A stretch of DNA of 64,000 nt from a bacterium (GTDB lineage Bacteria > Hydrothermota > Tepidihabitantia > SM23-42 > JAOAFX01). Below are positions 59,344-64,000 of the stretch, in pieces. The stretch's first letter is position 1, and each line of letters starts with the position of its first letter. Location of the stretch: contig DASVHD010000047.1 in assembly GCA_036382775.1 (NCBI GenBank), forward strand, positions 27,673 to 91,672, given 5' to 3'. The translations under genes and the position numbers were made by a program. The notes beneath the pieces were generated by a model. It saw only the letters and a list, made by a program, of their open reading frames with translations, was not told where the DNA came from and did not search any database.

Positions 59344-62300
59344 TGCATTAAAACCTCATGGTTTTCCTTGATCGCAAAATAATTCATTTTATAGTTCGGG
59401 TCTTTTATCCGGTCGCCTTTTGATTTTATATCCTGGTACGCTTTTTCCAGATATTGATCCGCATCGCCGTTTTGGTCCAGCGCGGACAAGATCCGGTAAT
59501 GGGTGTAAAAGACCGCGGCCCTGCTGCCTTCCAGCTCCGCGAGTCGCTGCAGTTTCGAGGTTGCCTTTACGGAAAGTTCCAAGGCTTTGTTGCGATCGCC
59601 CGTGTCAAGGCATATCGCGGCATAATTCGACAGGCCGAGAACCTCACAGCCGGCATACTTGGACTCGATCGCGAAGGCTATGCTCTTCTCTGACATCTTT
59701 TTCGCCATTTCGCTTTGGCCCAGCAGATGCAGGATGCGGGCGTAGTGATTATAATAAAAAGCAAGGTGGTTTTTTATCCGCAACTGCTCCAGTATTTTCA
59801 GGCATTTCTCCAGGTTCACTTGAGCGTCGTCAAATTTTCCGATCCCGATATAGCAGTCAGCCATGTCGCCGAGATGGAGTGCCACCCCTTCCAGGTGTTT
59901 GATCTCTTCGTCGATCTTCAGGGCCACGTTGAAATGTTCCAGTGCCTTCTCGTAATAACCCAGATCGGTGAGCGTTATCCCCATATTATGGTAGACATCT
60001 CCTTCACCACGCCGGTTCTGTATTTTCTTGTTGATCTCAAGAGCCTGGCTCAAATATGCCAGTTCCTGGTCGTAATCTCCCAGGGTATAGCTGACATTAC
60101 CCAATTTTCTCAGCATCTCGGCCTTGAAAACCTCGTCGCCGATCATGATGGCGATCTTTAATGCCTCGTTGTACATGGCGCGCGCATCATGGTAGCGACT
60201 TAGATCAAAATAAAGGTTGCCGAATTCCGCCGTGAGGTAACCAAGAGAAACAGTATCGCCGTTGCGTTCGAACAGCGCTTTTGCACGATGGTAGTTTTCA
60301 AGAGCCTTATCGACCTCGCCGAGCCTTTGGCTGACCACGCCTAGTTTTTCATACGCAGTCGCTTCCAGTTTCGAGTCGACAATTGCCTGCGCCCGCTGCA
60401 GCATCCGCGTGAACAACTCCCCGGATTCACGCAGTTTCCCCTGGTTGTAGTGGATCAAACCCAGCCTTTGCAGCACGAACGGCGTTTCCTCCTCCTGCAG
60501 CAGCGATTCATAAATAATGATGGCCGGTGCGTAATCGGCGATCGAATCATGATAAAATCCCATGGCCTGTCTTGCCGCATAGCGTTGCTCAGCACTACCC
60601 GACCCATCGGCCAGCGCGATCAGACGCTTGACTGCCTCCCTTTCCCCTTCCCGGTCACCCATCCGGTTTAACAGGTTTGCTTTCTTGAGCAAAAGCTCGA
60701 ATGTCCTGGCCGGCTCGACGCTTTCGGCCAATGTAAGCGCGGTGGAATATGCCTCTATCGCCTGCTGGGTCATGTGGGTATCTTCAAGATAGTGCGCCCA
60801 TTGCACCGTGAACACGAACGCCTTCTCGTTGTGCCCGGCTTTTTGGAAGTGATAAGCGATCAGCCCGGTTGAATCGACGAGCGGCATGTTCTGTTCAAGC
60901 GCCTTCGCCACTTCGCCATGGAATTTTTGACGCATTTCCTTGGACAGGCGGGCGTATAGCTCATCCCGGATAATAGGCGTCTTGAAAAAGACCCGATCGC
61001 TGTCCAGTTGGATCAGGTTGTCGTTCATGCAGAATTTCACGAATTCGTTGTAATCGGGGAGCAACAAGCGCAGGATCTTCTTGTTTATTTCGTATCCATA
61101 GACGGAAAATATGGACAACCCCCACAGGTAGTTGGCCGGGATCGTGTCGATAATGTAGCCGGCGAGTTCGCGCAACCGGAAAGGCAGCACGATCTGCCTG
61201 GGGTTTTTCCCCAGGTGGAATTCATGGAGTATGTAATGGCACGATTCTTCCAGGTAGAGCGGATTGCCCTGGGAGAGTTCGATCACGCGCTGGGCAAGTT
61301 CGGACGGCAATTCGATTTTTTCGGTCAGGCTATCCACGATCTGTTTCGCATGATCGCTTGAAAGCGGTTGAAGCGTCACCATCTTTGGGGGCGCAGCGGC
61401 GCTCGTGCTGAGCGCATCCAGCACCTGGCGGGACCGGCTGCGGGTCTCGATGACCAGGGTCAGCGCGTGGCTCTGCATGTTATTCACGAGGTATTTTAGG
61501 TATTCAAGTGAATCGGTGTCGATCAAATCGATGCTCTGGAAAACCAGGATCAGCGGTTTGCGTCGCGACTCGTTGAACAGGATTTGGGTAAAGCTTTCAT
61601 ACAACTTCAGACGATAGCGATCGTCGGAAAGCTCCTGCGTTTTTTCAAGTGTGAAGTCGGCGTTCAGCGTGCGGATCACGCGCACGATACTGCCATAAGG
61701 TCCGCTGCTGCCGCTGCCCAAAAACGAAATGACGTGGATGTTGTAACCGTCATTCTGGTTCAATGCCCTCAGCGATTCGTGGATGAACCTGGTTTTGCCG
61801 ATACCGGCCGGGCCCGTGATCACGATCAATTTTTCCTGGCAGTTCAGAAACCCGGTGAATTGGTTGAACTCTGGATCGCGGTCAAGGTATTCGGTCTGGT
61901 ATTCCTGAAGCAATGTCTTTTCACTCTGCAGCTTCCAGTATTGATATCCACCTTCCTTTACTTCCTTGTGATCGAACAGGAGCTTATTCATTTCGCAGCA
62001 ATTCCTGTTTAGACAAATATCACCCGCTTCGCCCAGCGCTTCGAGGTGCGATGCTTCCTCAATGACCGGACCGTACAGGTCAATGCCTTCGATAATGACC
62101 TCTCCGGATGCGACGCCGACATGCACGCCGACCGGATAGGCGAACATCTTGGCCGCTTCACGGACGCGCAGGGCCGCGATCAGTCCGTAATACGAATCCT
62201 TGCCGCGCGCTTTTGGAAAACCAAAGACTGCCATGACCCGGTCGCCTTCGTGGCGCAGCACCGTGCCTCCATAGCTGTGGATTATTGAATCGATAACGTT

Positions 62301-62411
62301 GTAGCAATTGTTGATGAAATCAGTCGTTGCTTCGGCGCCCAACTCGTCAGTAAGGCGGGTGAAGCCGGCAAGGTCTGCGTACAATACTGTGACCAGCCGT
62401 TTTTCCTTCAT
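59316..62411 (-). CDS. C1-like cyclase domain-AAA-TPR protein (subunit A)
   Basis: 1031 residues from the ATG at 62411, which sits at the expected transcription start. Cyclase domain at 1-130. Metal-binding Asp13 (YADLAGFT) and Asp57 (HEGDRVMAVFG) are present. The Asn/Arg transition-state pair is lost (Glu118, His122 in YGPVIEEASH), and the purine Lys is Arg53. Walker A GPAGIGKT is at 200-207, with TPR repeats from ~600 on. Its losses mirror those of the downstream subunit. Confidence 0.9.
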   Translation of the reverse strand: MKEKRLVTVLYADLAGFTRLTDELGAEATTDFINNCYNVIDSIIHSYGGTVLRHEGDRVMAVFGFPKARGKDSYYGLIAALRVREAAKMFAYPVGVHVGVASGEVIIEGIDLYGPVIEEASHLEALGEAGDICLNRNCCEMNKLLFDHKEVKEGGYQYWKLQSEKTLLQEYQTEYLDRDPEFNQFTGFLNCQEKLIVITGPAGIGKTRFIHESLRALNQNDGYNIHVISFLGSGSSGPYGSIVRVIRTLNADFTLEKTQELSDDRYRLKLYESFTQILFNESRRKPLILVFQSIDLIDTDSLEYLKYLVNNMQSHALTLVIETRSRSRQVLDALSTSAAAPPKMVTLQPLSSDHAKQIVDSLTEKIELPSELAQRVIELSQGNPLYLEESCHYILHEFHLGKNPRQIVLPFRLRELAGYIIDTIPANYLWGLSIFSVYGYEINKKILRLLLPDYNEFVKFCMNDNLIQLDSDRVFFKTPIIRDELYARLSKEMRQKFHGEVAKALEQNMPLVDSTGLIAYHFQKAGHNEKAFVFTVQWAHYLEDTHMTQQAIEAYSTALTLAESVEPARTFELLLKKANLLNRMGDREGEREAVKRLIALADGSGSAEQRYAARQAMGFYHDSIADYAPAIIIYESLLQEEETPFVLQRLGLIHYNQGKLRESGELFTRMLQRAQAIVDSKLEATAYEKLGVVSQRLGEVDKALENYHRAKALFERNGDTVSLGYLTAEFGNLYFDLSRYHDARAMYNEALKIAIMIGDEVFKAEMLRKLGNVSYTLGDYDQELAYLSQALEINKKIQNRRGEGDVYHNMGITLTDLGYYEKALEHFNVALKIDEEIKHLEGVALHLGDMADCYIGIGKFDDAQVNLEKCLKILEQLRIKNHLAFYYNHYARILHLLGQSEMAKKMSEKSIAFAIESKYAGCEVLGLSNYAAICLDTGDRNKALELSVKATSKLQRLAELEGSRAAVFYTHYRILSALDQNGDADQYLEKAYQDIKSKGDRIKDPNYKMNYFAIKENHEVLMQWERSKKPR

Positions 62412-62419
62412 AGACAAAT

Positions 62420-62447
62420 ATTATAACCATTCTGAAAAATATTACAA
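62420..62447 (-). promoter_or_regulatory. Leaderless promoter of the cyclase pair
   Basis: Minus strand TTGTAA (62447-62442), 16 bp, TATAAT (62425-62420). The ATG at 62411 is the ninth base after the -10. A TTG at 62417 is an unlikely alternative start. Confidence 0.75.
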
Positions 62448-62731
62448 GATATTGAAATTAACAATGGATTTTCAGATAATCTACAAGTAGTAGTTGGGGT
62501 AATTATCTACATAAATAAAAACATTATTTCATTACAGTGAATTTTTAAAGCAATGTCCTTTGGCCAATATTCAGTATAGCGAAATATACACCGGCATTTA
62601 TTATGTATTTTGCACATTTCCACCTCCACGCTACTTATTATATTCTAAGCGCTAAATGAGAAATGTCAAGATATAATATGAAGGCCTATGGAACGCGGTT
62701 TTTTAGGTTATACTGGTAGGAAGGAGGCATT
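62448..62731. other. AT-rich intergenic region before the IS110 element
   Basis: No ORF or strong hairpin is visible. The transposase ribosome site (AGGAAGGAGGCATT) and a TATACT box at 62709-62714 lie at its right end. The left boundary of the IS cannot be fixed without an intact target or second copy. Confidence 0.5.
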
Positions 62732-63817
62732 ATGAATTACATTGGCATTGATTTGCATCGTAAGTTTTCGCAGGTTCACGTATATGATCCGGTGCAGGCG
62801 GTGGAATCGACGCGCCAGCTGGCGAATGAGCCCCGGGTGGTGCGGAAGTTTTTTCGGGCCCTGGAAGCACCCTGTAAGATTGCGGTGGAATCCACGGCCA
62901 ACTGGTATTGGCTGGTCGACCTGCTCCAGGAACTGGAATTGGACGTGGTGCTTTCCAATCCGGTACAGACCAAAGCGATTGCCCACGCCCGCATCAAGAA
63001 CGATAAGGTCGATGCCCAGACTTTGGCTCAGCTGCTCAGTGCGGACCTGTTACCGACCTGCTGGATGCCGACGCGGGCCGACCGCAATATCCGGGAGCTC
63101 CTGCGAACCCGGCTGGGACTTTTGGTCTTTCGGACCCGGTTCAAGAACATAATCCGGTCCGTGCTCGCCAAGTTCAACATCAACCTGGAACACAGCAATA
63201 TCTGGGACGGCGCGGGTCGGGACGACCTGGAGTCCGTCCTCACGCCCAATGACCGCAAGACCCTGAACCGGCTGACGCTGGATCCGCCCTACCCGGAGAT
63301 CATCCACCAGGCCTTGGTCCACGTCGACCTCTTGACCGAACAAATTGCCGATTGGGAAACGAAGATCCACCGGCTGGTCAAAATCACGCCCGCGGCTCGA
63401 CAATTGACCACTGTGCCCGGTATCGGTGAACTCTCCGCCCTGACCATTCTCTATGAAAGCGGTCCCATGGACCGATTCCCGTCGGCCAAGCATTATACCA
63501 GTTACGCTGGCTTAGTCCCGCGCTGCCTGGGCAGCGCCGGCAAATACTGGCGGGGCAAGCTCTTTAAACAAGCTAATATGTACCTGAAGCGGATTTACAT
63601 CGAGATCGCGCTGGCCGCAATGCGCGCCCGCCAAACCGACACCCGGCTTAAAGCCTTTTACCGACATACCTTTAACCGCAAAGGGATGGCCGTCGCGCGC
63701 ATCGCTCTCGCCCGGAAAATCGCCGGGATCGTCTATCATATGCAGACCAAGGATATCGATTATGCAACCTGCATGACATACAATAAAATGGCTGGACAAG
63801 CCTCAACAACCCTTTAA
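62732..63817 (+). CDS. IS110-family transposase
   Basis: 361 residues. The N-terminal RuvC-like DEDD domain has GIDLHRK (Asp), AVESTANWYW (Glu) and KNDKVDAQTLA (Asp pair). The C-terminal Transposase_20 domain has TVPGIGELSAL and SYAGLVPRCLGSAGKYWRG with the candidate nucleophilic serine. The gene is full length and intact. IS110 elements insert without long inverted repeats, guided by an element-encoded bridge RNA. Confidence 0.93.
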   Translation: MNYIGIDLHRKFSQVHVYDPVQAVESTRQLANEPRVVRKFFRALEAPCKIAVESTANWYWLVDLLQELELDVVLSNPVQTKAIAHARIKNDKVDAQTLAQLLSADLLPTCWMPTRADRNIRELLRTRLGLLVFRTRFKNIIRSVLAKFNINLEHSNIWDGAGRDDLESVLTPNDRKTLNRLTLDPPYPEIIHQALVHVDLLTEQIADWETKIHRLVKITPAARQLTTVPGIGELSALTILYESGPMDRFPSAKHYTSYAGLVPRCLGSAGKYWRGKLFKQANMYLKRIYIEIALAAMRARQTDTRLKAFYRHTFNRKGMAVARIALARKIAGIVYHMQTKDIDYATCMTYNKMAGQASTTL

Positions 63818-63960
63818 TCTTAAATGATTCGTGTCAAGATTAGGCCGCCCAGCCACTCCGAATAAGTTACCTTGTCCCTTCATGGACGAATAGCAGGATG
63901 GGGTTTCCCGCTTAGGTACCGCTTCGGATAACCAATTATAATGATCGGAGGCCGGATGTA
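63818..63960 (+). ncRNA. Structured 3' noncoding region of the IS, candidate bridge RNA
   Basis: Downstream of the transposase the sequence is GC-richer than the region upstream of it. It can fold: TCCGAA (63857-63862) with TTCGGA (63923-63928) encloses GTCC/GGAC (63874-63887) and GGG/CCC pairs. In the IS1111 subgroup the bridge RNA lies in this 3' end. No protein is encoded to the end of the window. Confidence 0.4.
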
Positions 63961-64000
63961 AATAACAAAATCACTAGTTGACAACCTTCATATAGCAGGG

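Noticed and set aside
1..64000. tRNA, rRNA or CRISPR arrays
   Set aside because: I looked for CCA-ended cloverleaves, rRNA signatures and regularly spaced repeats and found none. The cloverleaf at 33800 lacks tRNA features.

Overview
The window looks like chromosome from an uncultivated, anaerobic, non-photosynthetic bacterium (a candidate-phylum lineage such as WOR-3/Stahlbacteria would fit, but the sequence alone does not fix the phylum). The signs are an oxygen-independent redox gene set (NuoE/F/G-like proteins, an H-cluster protein, soluble fumarate reductase-like subunits), two class III cyclase-AAA-TPR proteins, and sharply defined sigma70-type promoters of the form TTGACA-16 bp-TATAAT. 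Many of these promoters sit so close to the start codon that the mRNAs should be leaderless. No rRNA, tRNA or CRISPR array was seen.

Layout. 1-612: the 3' end of a secreted-protein gene and its terminator. About 613-12016: a compact provirus with all genes on the + strand, bounded by two related ~100-bp direct repeats that share a 26-bp identical core. It encodes a C5 methyltransferase, an Arg-rich 47-residue peptide, an HUH rolling-circle replication protein, many tiny or Zn-binding proteins, an A32/FtsK-like packaging ATPase, two beta-rich ~230-residue capsid candidates, a metallopeptidase, a lytic transglycosylase, several one- or two-helix membrane proteins, a lipoprotein and an HTH regulator. 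It has no integrase, terminase, portal or tail genes, so it resembles a tailless, internal-membrane virus of an apparently unfamiliar type.

12.2-18.2 kb: housekeeping genes (Zn ribbon, epimerase, and a PBP1C-Maf-BaiN-like operon). 18.3-23.3 kb: an NtrB/NtrC-like two-component pair followed by a glutamate dehydrogenase with a sigma54 promoter and upstream palindromes. 23.5-35.1 kb: a redox cluster with a NuoE-like protein, DRTGG proteins, HATPase proteins, a PHP protein, an Fe-hydrogenase-like H-cluster protein, a 1025-residue NuoF-GltD fusion, a NuoG-like Fe-S protein, a GltB-type FMN domain protein and a second glutamate dehydrogenase. Together these suggest flavin/Fe-S electron transfer coupled to glutamate metabolism. 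35.2-37.6 kb: FrdA/FrdB-like subunits without a membrane anchor.

37.7-42.4 kb: an SLBB export protein followed by four membrane proteins of unknown role, with an unusual repeat array between two of them. 42.5-45.8 kb: metH-metF. 46.0-51.7 kb: a GlmU-like nucleotidyltransferase, LytR_C protein, RsfS, ArgS, PTS EIIA, a Zn ribbon protein and a GT39-like transferase. 51.7-56.0 kb (- strand): glmS-galT-HAD-DUF3108. 56.0-62.4 kb (- strand): two overlapping cyclase-AAA-TPR genes whose cyclase domains have complementary active-site losses, predicting a bacterial heterodimeric adenylate cyclase. 62.7-64.0 kb: an IS110-family element with a structured 3' noncoding region.
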